A stretch of DNA of 64,000 bases from Sulfitobacter sp. M39. GTDB taxonomy: Bacteria > Pseudomonadota > Alphaproteobacteria > Rhodobacterales > Rhodobacteraceae. The translations under genes and the position numbers were made by a program. The stretch covers positions 2,790,001 to 2,854,000 of the forward strand of contig NZ_WMDZ01000001.1 in the NCBI RefSeq assembly GCF_021735935.1, in the 5' to 3' direction. The notes under the pieces are model-generated. The model made no database searches, was not told the origin of the DNA, and saw only the letters and a list, made by a program, of their open reading frames with translations. Shown in pieces: positions 16,515 to 24,829 of this stretch (position 1 is the stretch's first letter; every line of letters starts with the position of its first letter).

Positions 16515-18071
16515 TTACTTCACCGTGATGCGGCCATCGGTATAGGGCGTGTAGGCCCCGTTGGCGGCGATGAATTCAGCCGTCACATCCGCCAGATCGG
16601 GACCGTAGTCATAGGCGTTTTGCGCAGAGGTAAACGGCGCATAGCCGTCGCCGCCATTGCGCACATAATTGTTGGACACGACGCCATAGGTCTTTTCGGT
16701 ATCAAGCGGCATGCCGGATACGGTGACATCGCTGATGCGGCTGCCCGGCTCGGCGCTGGTGTCCACGGTAAAGGTCATCCCCGCCACCTGCGGGAAACGA
16801 CCTGCGACCTCTTCGATCTGGCTCACGCCATTTTCCAGCGCCTCTACCAGTGCCGCACCGGTGACCTGAAAGGTCGACAGCGTGTTCTGGAACGGCAGCA
16901 CCGCCAGCACTTCGCCCATGGTCACCTCTCCGGCGTCGATGGAAGAGCGCAAGCCGCCGCTGTTCTGGATCGCGACCTCGATCCCCTGATCCGCCACACG
17001 GGCCAGCATCGCATCGGCGACGAGATTGCCCATCTGACATTCCTGCACGCGGCAGACCGATCGGTCGCCTTCGATCGCCTCGGAGGTTTCGGCAACGACC
17101 TTGCTGCGCAGCTCTTCTAACGGTTGGGCCAGCTCGCCGATGCGGGCGACGGTGGTTTCATCTTCGGCGACGCCTGCGTCGATCAGGATCGGATCGCCCG
17201 AGGCCTGCTTGATCTTACCCTCGTCGTCGAAGGTCACGTTCAGCTCGCCCAGATATTTACCGTAGGCATAGGCCTGCACGATCGCCGTATCCTTGACCAT
17301 CGTCGGATAGGCCCCTTCGGCTTTTTCGTCGGTGTTGGACAGCAGCGTATTGGTGTGCCCGCCGACGATCACATCGACGCCTGTGGTATTCTCGGCGACC
17401 ATCTGGTCGACCCCATAGCCCGAGTGGCTGAGCACGATGATCTTGTTGATACTCTGCGCGGTCATCAGATCGACCTCGCTCTGAACGGCAGCCACGGAAT
17501 CGGTAAAGACGACGTTGTCTCCGGGGCTCGATAGTTCGTGAGTGTCTTCGGTGGTCAGCCCGATCAGGCCGATCTTTTCACCGCCACGCTCGATCACGAC
17601 AGATTTCGCCAGCTTGTCCGCCAGCAGCGGTTCGGCAGAGACATCGGCATTCGACATCAGGATGGGGAAGTCGATCGCCTCCATGAAACCGGCAAGCACT
17701 TCGGGGCCATCGTCGAATTCGTGGTTGCCGACGGTCATGCCATCATAGCCCAGCATGTTCATCATTTCGGCTGCCATCTTGCCCTTGTAGTGGGTGTAGA
17801 ACAGCGAGCCTTGAAACTGATCCCCGCCGTCGACCAGCACATAGTTGTTGGTGCGCGCCTTGGCGTCCTTGATCGCGTTGACCAGCCGCGCGGTGCCACC
17901 GAAACATTCGCCGGCGGTATTGTCCTCGGCGGAACACGGGCCATCGTATTTGCTGATCGGTTCAAACCGCGCGTGGAAATCATTGGTGTGCAGGATGGTC
18001 AGACTATAATCCGCCGCTGCCATGCCCGAGGTCAGCGCAAGCGCTGCCGTGGCTGTCAGGAATCGTTTCAT
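16515..18071 (-). CDS. Periplasmic 5'-nucleotidase / metallophosphoesterase, UshA-like
   Basis: A 518-residue exported enzyme that releases phosphate and nucleosides from nucleotides outside the cytoplasm. A signal peptide covers residues 1-20. The metallophosphoesterase domain shows DFHARFEP (Asp31, His33), DGGDQFQG (Asp84), GNHEFD (Asn116, His117) and GGHTN; the C-terminal nucleotide-binding domain shows NSGGLRSSIDAG and NNYVRNGGDGY. A GGGGGGA ribosome site precedes the ATG. It stands alone, ending at a bidirectional terminator. Confidence 0.94.
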   Translation of the reverse strand: MKRFLTATAALALTSGMAAADYSLTILHTNDFHARFEPISKYDGPCSAEDNTAGECFGGTARLVNAIKDAKARTNNYVLVDGGDQFQGSLFYTHYKGKMAAEMMNMLGYDGMTVGNHEFDDGPEVLAGFMEAIDFPILMSNADVSAEPLLADKLAKSVVIERGGEKIGLIGLTTEDTHELSSPGDNVVFTDSVAAVQSEVDLMTAQSINKIIVLSHSGYGVDQMVAENTTGVDVIVGGHTNTLLSNTDEKAEGAYPTMVKDTAIVQAYAYGKYLGELNVTFDDEGKIKQASGDPILIDAGVAEDETTVARIGELAQPLEELRSKVVAETSEAIEGDRSVCRVQECQMGNLVADAMLARVADQGIEVAIQNSGGLRSSIDAGEVTMGEVLAVLPFQNTLSTFQVTGAALVEALENGVSQIEEVAGRFPQVAGMTFTVDTSAEPGSRISDVTVSGMPLDTEKTYGVVSNNYVRNGGDGYAPFTSAQNAYDYGPDLADVTAEFIAANGAYTPYTDGRITVK

Positions 18072-18240
18072 GATGGGTCCCCCCTTTGGGTTGAATTATG
18101 CACCTATGGTGACCCCCAGTTTGCCCCCTTGTCAAAGACCATCTGAGCGCAAACCCGCCCTTCCCCAAGGTCACCGCCCTGCGCCGCGGCAAAGCGCACA
18201 GCCCTTGACCGTTTGCACCGACCAAGGCATCACAGCGGCT

Positions 18241-18588
18241 ATGTTGATTTACAAAATTTTCCGCTCCGATGAATGGCAGGCCCTGCGCCGCGACGGCTCT
18301 ACCGCGGGCGCGCCGGTTGATGTCGCCGATGGCTATGTGCATTTCTCGACCTCTGAACAGGCGGCTGAAACGGCTGCGAAACACTTTGCCGGTGAGGCAG
18401 ACCTGTTTCTTCTGGCCGTAGAGACCGACCGCCTTGGCGATGCCCTGAAATGGGAGGTGTCGCGCGGCGGTGCCGAGTTCCCGCATCTGTACCGCATGCT
18501 CATGCTAGAGGATGTGGTTTGGGCCCAGCCCCTGCCCTTGGTGAACGGGGCGCATGATTTTCCCGCTGGCTTTAAGGAAGCTGAATGA
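18241..18588 (+). CDS. DUF952 family protein
   Basis: A 115-residue cytoplasmic protein of the DUF952 group, related to ADP-ribosyl-binding/transferase-like folds. The typical phrase DGYVHFSTSEQAAETAAKHF is at about 30-50, and EFPHLYR precedes the end. The function is unknown. I start at the ATG 18241 since the family begins at MLIYKIFR; the longer open frame upstream has no similarity. It overlaps the next gene (ATGATGA junction), which with pyrD makes a three-gene run. Confidence 0.88.
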   Translation: MLIYKIFRSDEWQALRRDGSTAGAPVDVADGYVHFSTSEQAAETAAKHFAGEADLFLLAVETDRLGDALKWEVSRGGAEFPHLYRMLMLEDVVWAQPLPLVNGAHDFPAGFKEAE

Positions 18589-19019
18589 TGACAGGATATA
18601 TCGACCCGGATCGCGCACAGTTCGACGCCTTCAAGGGGCTGGACCGCGACACGCCGCTGAACATGGTGAACCTTGTCAAACTGCGCGACAAGGCCGCCTA
18701 CCCCGACGATCACGCGCTGGCCGCCAAGGCGCTGACAGGGGCGCAAGCCTACAAGAATTACGGCGCGGAAAGCGGTCCGGTGCTGGCGGATGTCGGCGGA
18801 TCAATTCTTTGGCGCGGCCAGTTCGAGGCGACGCTGTTCGGCCCCTCGGATGAGGATTGGGATGTGATGTTCATCGCGCAATACCCCAACGCCCATGCCT
18901 TTTTGCAAATGATCTCGGACCCGCGGTACAAACAGGCGGTGGTACACCGTCAGGCCGCGGTTGTGACATCGCGCCTGATCCGCAGCGCACCGCTGCCCCT
19001 GACGGATGAATTTGCATGA
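18585..19019 (+). CDS. DUF1330-like dimeric alpha-beta barrel protein
   Basis: A 144-residue protein resembling the DUF1330 ferredoxin-like barrel group: [15 protein letters not shown] near the start, a central QAYKNYG, and the late [31 protein letters not shown] spread over residues ~95-125. Such proteins often bind small aromatic or oxidised ligands, but no activity is known. It overlaps DUF952 by four bases and pyrD by four, so translation of the three is coupled. Confidence 0.85.
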   Translation: MMTGYIDPDRAQFDAFKGLDRDTPLNMVNLVKLRDKAAYPDDHALAAKALTGAQAYKNYGAESGPVLADVGGSILWRGQFEATLFGPSDEDWDVMFIAQYPNAHAFLQMISDPRYKQAVVHRQAAVVTSRLIRSAPLPLTDEFA

Positions 19020-20059
19020 AGCGTATGGCCGAGCAGCTGGGGCTGCGCGCCCTGCATCAGGTTGACCCCGAAACGGCCCACGGTCTGGCGATCACCGCAC
19101 TGCGGCTTGGCTTGGCCCCTACCCCCGGTCCGGTCACATCGAAACGGCTGAAAACCTCGCTTGCCGGGATGAGGCTGCCCAACCCTGTCGGCCTTGCCGC
19201 GGGGTTTGACAAGAACGCCACCGCCGTCGCGCCGCTGTCCAACGCGGGGTTCGGCTTTATCGAGGTCGGGGCCGCCACGCCCCTGCCCCAACCCGGCAAT
19301 GACAAACCCCGTCTGTTCCGCCTGACCGAGGACCGCGCGGCGATCAACCGCTTTGGCTTTAACAACGAGGGCATGCAGGCGATCTGCACGCGATTGGCGC
19401 GCCGCGGCGCGGGCGTGCCCGTGGGGCTCAACCTTGGGGCCAACAAGACCAGCACCGACCGCGCCGCCGATTTCGCCCGCGTGATGGAGCTTGCCCGCGA
19501 TCACGTGGATTTCGCCACGGTCAATGTATCCTCGCCCAATACCGAAAAGCTGCGTGACCTGCAGGGCAAGGCCGCCCTCGCCGCGCTTCTGGCCGGCGTC
19601 ATGGAGGTGCGCGGAGATACGCCCGTGTTCCTGAAAATCGCCCCCGATCTCACCGAGTCGGAGATCGCCGATGTGGCCGAGGTCGCCAATGACGCAGATG
19701 TGGCCGCGATCATTGCCACGAATACAACGCTGGACCGCACCGGCCTGAAGAACGCGCAGCGTGACCAGATGGGCGGACTGTCGGGCGCGCCCCTGTTCGA
19801 AAAATCCACCCGCGTGCTGGCGCGACTGTCGACGCTTACCGATATCCCGCTGGTGGGCGTCGGGGGCATCAGCTCGGCCGAGGATGCCTATGCCAAGATT
19901 TGCGCAGGTGCCTCGGCGGTGCAGCTTTATACGGCGCTCGTCTATGGCGGGCTGTCACTGGCAGCGGATATCGCCAAGGGGCTCGACAAACTGCTGAAGC
20001 AGGACGGGTTCGATACCGTGGCCGATGCCGTGGGCAGCAACCGCAGCGCTTGGCTTTGA
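19016..20059 (+). CDS. pyrD: Dihydroorotate dehydrogenase (quinone), class 2
   Basis: Membrane-associated FMN enzyme that oxidises dihydroorotate to orotate with quinone as acceptor, the fourth step of pyrimidine synthesis. The 347-residue product has the class-2 N-terminal helical extension, [11 protein letters not shown] (~62-71), [10 protein letters not shown] (~111-120) and the catalytic serine at about 173 in [11 protein letters not shown]. The ATG at 19016 overlaps the upstream stop; a second ATG (19025) is possible. carB of the same pathway lies at 48.4 kb. Confidence 0.96.
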   Translation: MKRMAEQLGLRALHQVDPETAHGLAITALRLGLAPTPGPVTSKRLKTSLAGMRLPNPVGLAAGFDKNATAVAPLSNAGFGFIEVGAATPLPQPGNDKPRLFRLTEDRAAINRFGFNNEGMQAICTRLARRGAGVPVGLNLGANKTSTDRAADFARVMELARDHVDFATVNVSSPNTEKLRDLQGKAALAALLAGVMEVRGDTPVFLKIAPDLTESEIADVAEVANDADVAAIIATNTTLDRTGLKNAQRDQMGGLSGAPLFEKSTRVLARLSTLTDIPLVGVGGISSAEDAYAKICAGASAVQLYTALVYGGLSLAADIAKGLDKLLKQDGFDTVADAVGSNRSAWL

Positions 20060-20126
20060 CAGGACGCCCAGGCACCGATCGGGGCGCTCTCCGCGTGACT
20101 TCACCCCGACCCTGCGCGGGCGGGGC

Positions 20127-21491
20127 CTATCCCGCCGCACGCTCCAACGCGGGGTAGCGCAGCGCCAGCGTGACCCCACGCGCGACAAAGGACACCAGCA
20201 GCGAAATCCACAGCCCGTGGTTGCCCAGCCACGGCACCAGCAGCGCGGCACTCGCACAGTAGATCACAAAAGATACTGCCATCATGTTGCGCATGTCCCG
20301 CGACCGCGTGGCCCCGATAAAGATCCCGTCCAGCATCCATGACGCCCACCCCAGCAGCGGGGCCGCGACCATATAGGGCAAGAACACCCGCGCCTCTGCG
20401 CGCACAAGCGGGGCCGTGGTCATGAGGTCGATGATCATGCCCCCGCCCCATGCGAAGCCCACGGTCATCACGGCACAGGCCAGCAGACCCCAGCCGCTGG
20501 TCAGCACCGCGCCGCGCCGCAGGACATCTCGCTGCTTGCCGCCCATGGCGCGCCCGACCAACGCCTCGGCCGCAAAGGCGAAACCGTCAAGCGCAAAGGC
20601 CGTGATCATCAGGAATTGCAGCAGCACCTGATTGGCGGCGAGTTTCACGTCCCCCAACCCCGATCCCAGAAACAGGAACGAGACGAACACCGCCTGCAAC
20701 AGAAGCGACCGCACAAGGATGTCGCCGTTGACCTTCATCATGTTGATCCAGCGCGGACCGTCGAACACCTGCGCCCAGTCCCGCCATGCGGGCACTCTGA
20801 AAGCTGCACGGCAGAACCACAGCCCAAGTGCCGCACCCGACCATTCAGCCAGAAAGGTCGCGATGGCGACGCCCTGGATACCCCAGCCGAGCCCCAGCAC
20901 GAACCACAGGTCCAGCGCGATATTCAGCCCGTTCATCCACAGTTGCACCACCAGCACGGCACGGGTGCGTTCCTGCGCGATCAGCCAGCCGGTGATCGCG
21001 TATATCGCAATTGCCGCCGGGGCGGACCAGACGCGGATCCCCATATAGGACCGGGCGAGGCTTTCGACCTCGGCGCTGGCCGGAGAGACCTGAAACGCCG
21101 CCCAGAACAGCGGTATCTGCAGCATCACCAGCGCAAAGCCCGCCAACCCGCCGATCAGCAGCCCGCGTGTCAGCAGTGCCGCGACCTCTGCCGCGTCGTT
21201 GTTGCCTGCCGCCTGCGCGGTCAGCCCGACGGTGCCCATCCGCAGAAAGCCAAACACCCAGTAGAGCGATGACAGGATGATCGCGCCGATGCCCACGGCT
21301 CCGATGGGGGCCGCCAGCCCGATCTGCCCGACCACGCCAGTATCCACCGCGCCCAAGATGGGCACGGTGGCGTTGGAGATAACAATCGGGATGGCGATGT
21401 TCAGCACGCGGCGGTGGGTCACCACCTCTTTCGCGGATAGTTTGCCTTGGGCGACGGCGCTGACTTCGCCCTTGGGAATCGCGTCAGTCAC
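20127..21491 (-). CDS. MATE family efflux transporter (DinF-like)
   Basis: A 454-residue inner-membrane antiporter with about 12 hydrophobic segments in two similar halves. It shows the MATE-type LNIAIPIVISNATVPILGAVDTGVVG in its first helix (residues ~30-55, written here as a description of position) and the DinF-like FLRMGTVGLTAQAAG loop. It likely exports cationic drugs or metabolites in exchange for Na+ or H+. Its start overlaps the stop of the thioesterase gene by eight bases, so it is the third gene of a leftward operon with two hotdog proteins. Confidence 0.93.
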   Translation of the reverse strand: MTDAIPKGEVSAVAQGKLSAKEVVTHRRVLNIAIPIVISNATVPILGAVDTGVVGQIGLAAPIGAVGIGAIILSSLYWVFGFLRMGTVGLTAQAAGNNDAAEVAALLTRGLLIGGLAGFALVMLQIPLFWAAFQVSPASAEVESLARSYMGIRVWSAPAAIAIYAITGWLIAQERTRAVLVVQLWMNGLNIALDLWFVLGLGWGIQGVAIATFLAEWSGAALGLWFCRAAFRVPAWRDWAQVFDGPRWINMMKVNGDILVRSLLLQAVFVSFLFLGSGLGDVKLAANQVLLQFLMITAFALDGFAFAAEALVGRAMGGKQRDVLRRGAVLTSGWGLLACAVMTVGFAWGGGMIIDLMTTAPLVRAEARVFLPYMVAAPLLGWASWMLDGIFIGATRSRDMRNMMAVSFVIYCASAALLVPWLGNHGLWISLLVSFVARGVTLALRYPALERAAG

Positions 21492-21996
21492 GGCGTTGGG
21501 GCATCAGGAAATGGCCCGTAGCCTGCGCGAAAAGCTTGCTGCGGTTGTCCTGCCATGCCTCGACATGCACCGAGGCATAGCGCCGCCCCGACCGGTTGAT
21601 CCGCGCGCGCGCATAGGCATCGCGCGGCAGACCCGAACGCAGGTAATCGACGGTAAAGTCGATCGTCTTCGGCAGTCGTGGCAAATGCGTCGCATCCATC
21701 TTGTCGACGGCCAGCGCACCGGATTCAAGATCCTCCCACAGGTATTCCCAGCTCAGCGTGATGATCGACGTGACCTCAAGGAACGAGGCCGTGACCCCAC
21801 CGTGCAGCGCCTGCAACAGCGGATTGCCGATCAGCTTGTCGGAGAAGGGCAGAACGCCGGTCAACTCGTCGCCACGGCGGTCGAACTCGATCCCCAGAAA
21901 GCTGATGTAGGGCACGCCGTCCACCAGCGCGCGCAGCGCCGCATCGCGACGCTTTTTGACGACCTGTACCGCCTCGGGTTTGCTCCGTGTGCTCAT
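21484..21996 (-). CDS. PaaI family hotdog thioesterase (second of two)
   Basis: A 170-residue acyl-CoA thioesterase-like protein. The hotdog core is visible: SFLGIEFDRRGDELTGVLPF, then QALHGGVTASFLEVTS with the HGG turn of the PaaI group, and a C-terminal strand pair. I start at the ATG 21996 (MSTRSKPE), which overlaps the stop of the upstream paralogue; the longer open frame lies inside that gene. Compared with its neighbour it has a ~30-residue N-terminal extension. The substrate is unknown. Confidence 0.9.
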   Translation of the reverse strand: MSTRSKPEAVQVVKKRRDAALRALVDGVPYISFLGIEFDRRGDELTGVLPFSDKLIGNPLLQALHGGVTASFLEVTSIITLSWEYLWEDLESGALAVDKMDATHLPRLPKTIDFTVDYLRSGLPRDAYARARINRSGRRYASVHVEAWQDNRSKLFAQATGHFLMPQRRD

Positions 21997-22415
21997 CGTT
22001 TGCCCTCCACCGTGAAACTGCCGGTGGCGGTGGCGACCGGGCTGCCGTCTTCTTCGTCCTGTGCCGTGGCGCGCACAAAGGCGACATTCCGCGTCACGTG
22101 ATAACATTCCGCCCGCGCCGTGATCCGTTGACCAGGCACAGCCGCGCGCAGATATTCTATGCGCAAATCAATCGTCGCCGTCCCCCCGGGATTGCTAGGG
22201 TGGCTCATCACCGCGGCCCCGCAGCAGGTATCCATCAACGCCGACACGGCCCCGCCATGCAAGACACCTGTGCGCGGATCGCCGATCAGCCGTTCATCAT
22301 AGGGCATGTCGATCACGGCGACGCCGCCATCCAGCTCTTGCAGTTCCATCCCCAGGGCACCGCTGTAAGGCAGCGCCGCGATGAACTGCTTGGCGATGCG
22401 AAGTTTGTCTGACAT
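21993..22415 (-). CDS. PaaI family hotdog thioesterase (first of two)
   Basis: A 140-residue single-hotdog thioesterase. The family signature is TGVLHGGAVSALMDTCCGAA at about 48-67, in which the aspartate of the central helix is the usual catalytic acid. It overlaps the second thioesterase by four bases and begins the leftward operon that ends with the MATE pump. It is divergent from the MerR gene at 22530, which is a candidate regulator. It probably hydrolyses acyl-CoA esters. Confidence 0.92.
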   Translation of the reverse strand: MSDKLRIAKQFIAALPYSGALGMELQELDGGVAVIDMPYDERLIGDPRTGVLHGGAVSALMDTCCGAAVMSHPSNPGGTATIDLRIEYLRAAVPGQRITARAECYHVTRNVAFVRATAQDEEDGSPVATATGSFTVEGKR

Positions 22416-22529
22416 TTTTTACTTCCTTGGCGTTATTCTCCCCATATCAACCGAGCGGCCAAGCAAGAGCAACCCCAGTGTTGCGCTTGGAAAGTGAACC
22501 GCATAGTTTCCGAACTTGAGGAGACCAAG

Positions 22530-22907
22530 ATGACAGACAAACGCCTGAACTTTAAAGAAATGTGTGCGGAGTTTGACGTCACGCCGCGCACGTTGCGCTA
22601 TTACGAGTACATAGAATTGCTCCACCCCGAGCGTGAAGGCCGGTCGCGCAGCTATGGCGCGCGGGAAATCGCCCGCATGAAGCTGATCATGCGGGGGCGC
22701 AAGTTCGGGTATTCGCTGGAAGGCATCCGCCAGTGGCTGCTGATCTATGAAAACGAAGGCACCGAAGCGCAAATGCGCGCTTGGGTCATCAGCGCGGACC
22801 GCCAGTTGGGAGAGCTGGCAGAACAGCGCAAGCAGTTGGACGAAGCCATCGAAGAGCTGCAAAAATCGCGCGACGATACAGAGGCTGCATTGGCCAAGCG
22901 CGACTGA
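22530..22907 (+). CDS. MerR family transcriptional regulator (paralogue 1)
   Basis: A 125-residue regulator with an N-terminal MerR winged helix (FKEMCAEFDVTPRTLRYYE at ~8-26, then RSRSYGAREIARMKLIM) and a long C-terminal coiled coil. It has none of the cysteines of metal-sensing MerR proteins and resembles the alphaproteobacterial group tied to fatty-acid or branched-chain acyl-CoA use. GAGGAG sits seven bases before the ATG. It is divergent from the thioesterase operon and has a close paralogue at 24339. Confidence 0.92.
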   Translation: MTDKRLNFKEMCAEFDVTPRTLRYYEYIELLHPEREGRSRSYGAREIARMKLIMRGRKFGYSLEGIRQWLLIYENEGTEAQMRAWVISADRQLGELAEQRKQLDEAIEELQKSRDDTEAALAKRD

Positions 22908-23017
22908 CTGTCGTGGTGTCCTATCGCGCCAGCGCGCTTGGGGAATGGATCGCTGTTGGCTGGATCACACGGCTTTCAAACCGGATCTGGCTATTAAAGC
23001 GAAAAGTGCGGGCGGGC

Positions 23018-23227
23018 TTAGGCCTGCCGCGCCGCCAACCGGCGCAAAACGTCCGACAAGCGTGTCAAGTCCGCGGCTGTTACGATCAGTTCGGACAAAG
23101 AATCATGGTCCAGACGGGCCGCGAAATCATAGGCGATGTCTTCGGCCAGCTTTGCCGCGTTCTTTAGTCCCAGCGATGCAGCTGCAGCAGACAACGGCGC
23201 GTCTTGCGCGACATCCTGGGTATTCAT
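23018..23227 (-). CDS. Small hypothetical protein, 69 residues
   Basis: A short leftward gene downstream of luxR. I take the ATG at 23227 (MNTQDVAQDAPLSAAAASLG); the frame stays open further up without obvious coding signal. The product is rich in Ala, Leu, Asp and Arg and predicts as two or three amphipathic helices (KNAAKLAEDIAYDFAARL, then LTRLSDVLRRLAAR), with no membrane segment. The ribosome site is weak. It may be a small helical partner protein; I do not recognise it. Confidence 0.55.
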   Translation of the reverse strand: MNTQDVAQDAPLSAAAASLGLKNAAKLAEDIAYDFAARLDHDSLSELIVTAADLTRLSDVLRRLAARQA

Positions 23228-23271
23228 AATCAATGAGGGATTCGGAGTTTTATTCTGCGCCACGGCCTGTC

Positions 23272-23335
23272 CACTTACGGTTGAGAATTCTCCACGACTA
23301 TGCTGCCGCTGGGTCAAGCGCACGTCCCGTAAGTG
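23272..23335. repeat. Long-range inverted repeat between luxR and the small gene
   Basis: CACTTACGG at 23272-23280 is repeated as CCGTAAGTG at 23327-23335, a perfect 9-bp inverted repeat with a 46-base spacer. It lies in the 133-base gap between the luxR stop and the 69-residue gene's start. Either a looped operator or an RNA stem is possible. Confidence 0.6.
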
Positions 23336-23360
23336 CGCGACACATCGCGCACGCCCTGTA

Positions 23361-24107
23361 CTACGACAGGTTATCCATTGATTGGTCGATCAACCCGAAC
23401 GCCAGCCCCCGCACCGCCGCGCGGGTGCGGTCGGTCACATCCAGCTTGCCGAACAAACGCCGCATGATCGTATCGACCGTGTGTCGCGACACCCCCATGA
23501 TCTGCGCGATCGAGGTGTTGCTCTTGCCGCGCGCGATCCAACGCAGCAATTCCAGTTCGCGCGGGGAAAGTCTTCGGTTCGGTGCCGCCGGACCCGCCAC
23601 CAATGCGCAAAAACGCAGATGAGCGAATTGGCTGGCCATTTGCAGATCCAGAACCTCTGCATCGGTCGGGCGCGGCCTGTCGTGGTGGAAGCCGATACTG
23701 ACCAAAGCATTGCGCGCTTGCGGGCCGAAGACCTGACAGACCAGACCATCGGCAAATCCGAACTCTCTGGCTTTGCGCAGGTAGGCTTTCTGCTTTTCGG
23801 TCAAGGTGATCAGCTGCGGCAGGTCGCGCCAGAAAAACGGCGTGATCTGTGACGCCGCGAAGGGCGGAAACGGGTCATCCAGATACATCCGTTCGTCGGT
23901 ATACATGCGCTGAAACTCTGCAGGGATGCCGATCCCAATCGCCCCGAAACTGGAATCCCCCAAGGATTGCACATCAATGCTGTGGTAGGTCACGGTGCGG
24001 AAATCCTGCGCTTTGGCAAGGCGTTGCACCAGAAGCCATAGCGCAGAGACACTGTTCACTTCACGTAGACACTCTATAAATAATCGTGGCTCCAAATCCC
24101 CAGACAT
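23361..24107 (-). CDS. LuxR family regulator with autoinducer-binding domain (orphan)
   Basis: A 248-residue quorum-sensing type regulator. Residues ~15-165 form the acyl-homoserine-lactone-binding domain, with conserved-type positions Tyr69, Asp78-Pro79 (LDDPF) and Trp93; residues ~178-245 form the GerE/LuxR helix-turn-helix (LSPRELELLRWIARGKSNTS). The ATG at 24107 follows GGGGGGAGG; the frame begins 11 codons upstream. No luxI-type synthase gene is in the window, so it is a solo or pairs with a distant synthase. It is divergent from MerR paralogue 2. Confidence 0.92.
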   Translation of the reverse strand: MSGDLEPRLFIECLREVNSVSALWLLVQRLAKAQDFRTVTYHSIDVQSLGDSSFGAIGIGIPAEFQRMYTDERMYLDDPFPPFAASQITPFFWRDLPQLITLTEKQKAYLRKAREFGFADGLVCQVFGPQARNALVSIGFHHDRPRPTDAEVLDLQMASQFAHLRFCALVAGPAAPNRRLSPRELELLRWIARGKSNTSIAQIMGVSRHTVDTIMRRLFGKLDVTDRTRAAVRGLAFGLIDQSMDNLS

Positions 24108-24338
24108 ATCGCCTCCCCCCGCCGATAAACCTCGTTCCACCTCAATTACTTAGTCACATTTACTTACCTATCAACTCGGTGCCGATAAAAAATTCAGGGG
24201 CTTACGCAGATTTACTCAACGTAAAGCAAATGTTTGACGTAGCGTCCAAGTTACGTAAGCTTGTTTCTGGGTTATACCGCTCCCAGTTTAGGTGAAGTTG
24301 ACCGTTCTACAGCAGTGATAGAATAGCGAGTAACTGAT
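24108..24338. promoter_or_regulatory. luxR/merR-2 divergent control region
   Basis: This 231-base gap is visibly AT-richer than its surroundings. It has a perfect 8-bp palindrome TTACGTAA (24251-24258), and just before it an imperfect dyad TTGACG-tag-CGTcCAA (24235-24249). Two copies of GCCGATAAA (near 24119 and 24181) and TTACTTA-type repeats lie on the luxR side. The dyads nearest merR-2 are candidate MerR operators. I see no convincing lux box. Confidence 0.5.
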
Positions 24339-24740
24339 ATGTCCAACACTACGATGACCATCCGAGAGATGTGCACCGCCTTCGATGTGACCCCGCGCAC
24401 CCTGCGGTTCTACGAAGCGAAAGAACTGCTTTTCCCCGAACGTCAGGGACAAAAGCGCCTGTTTACCAAACGGGACCGTGCGCGGCTGAAACTGATCCTG
24501 CGTGGCAAGCGCTTTGGCTTCAGCCTCGAAGAAATCCGCCAGTTGCTGGACTTGTACCACATGGGCGACCAGCAACAGACCCAATTGGCGCGCACCTATG
24601 ACATCGCGCGCGAACGTCTGGCCGACCTCGAAGCACAGCGCGAGGATCTGAACAACGCCATCGACGACCTGCAAAACCAGTTGAAATGGGGGGAGAAAAT
24701 GATCGCCTCCATCAACAGCGCCCGCAACGCGGCAGAATAG
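24339..24740 (+). CDS. MerR family transcriptional regulator (paralogue 2)
   Basis: A 133-residue MerR protein closely similar to paralogue 1: MTIREMCTAFDVTPRTLRFYE at ~6-26, RDRARLKLILRGKRFGFSLEEI, then a coiled coil from ~75. No metal-ligand cysteines are seen. It lies 89 bases before the acyl-CoA dehydrogenase and probably controls the beta-oxidation operon, like LiuR/PsrA-type regulators in other proteobacteria (inference from position and family). Confidence 0.93.
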   Translation: MSNTTMTIREMCTAFDVTPRTLRFYEAKELLFPERQGQKRLFTKRDRARLKLILRGKRFGFSLEEIRQLLDLYHMGDQQQTQLARTYDIARERLADLEAQREDLNNAIDDLQNQLKWGEKMIASINSARNAAE

Positions 24741-24829
24741 GCCCCGCGGTCCGGCGCACCCGAACACCTGATACACCGACCTAGATATACTGACCAAACG
24801 ACGGCCAGATGGCCAAGGGAGAACACCAC

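Noticed and set aside
23272..23335. Attachment-site or insertion-element ends
   Set aside because: The 9-bp inverted repeats enclose only 46 bases, with no target duplication or transposase.
24108..24338. lux box for the LuxR regulator
   Set aside because: No ~20-bp ACCTGT...ACAGGT-like palindrome found; the dyads present have an ACGT core more like MerR-type operators.
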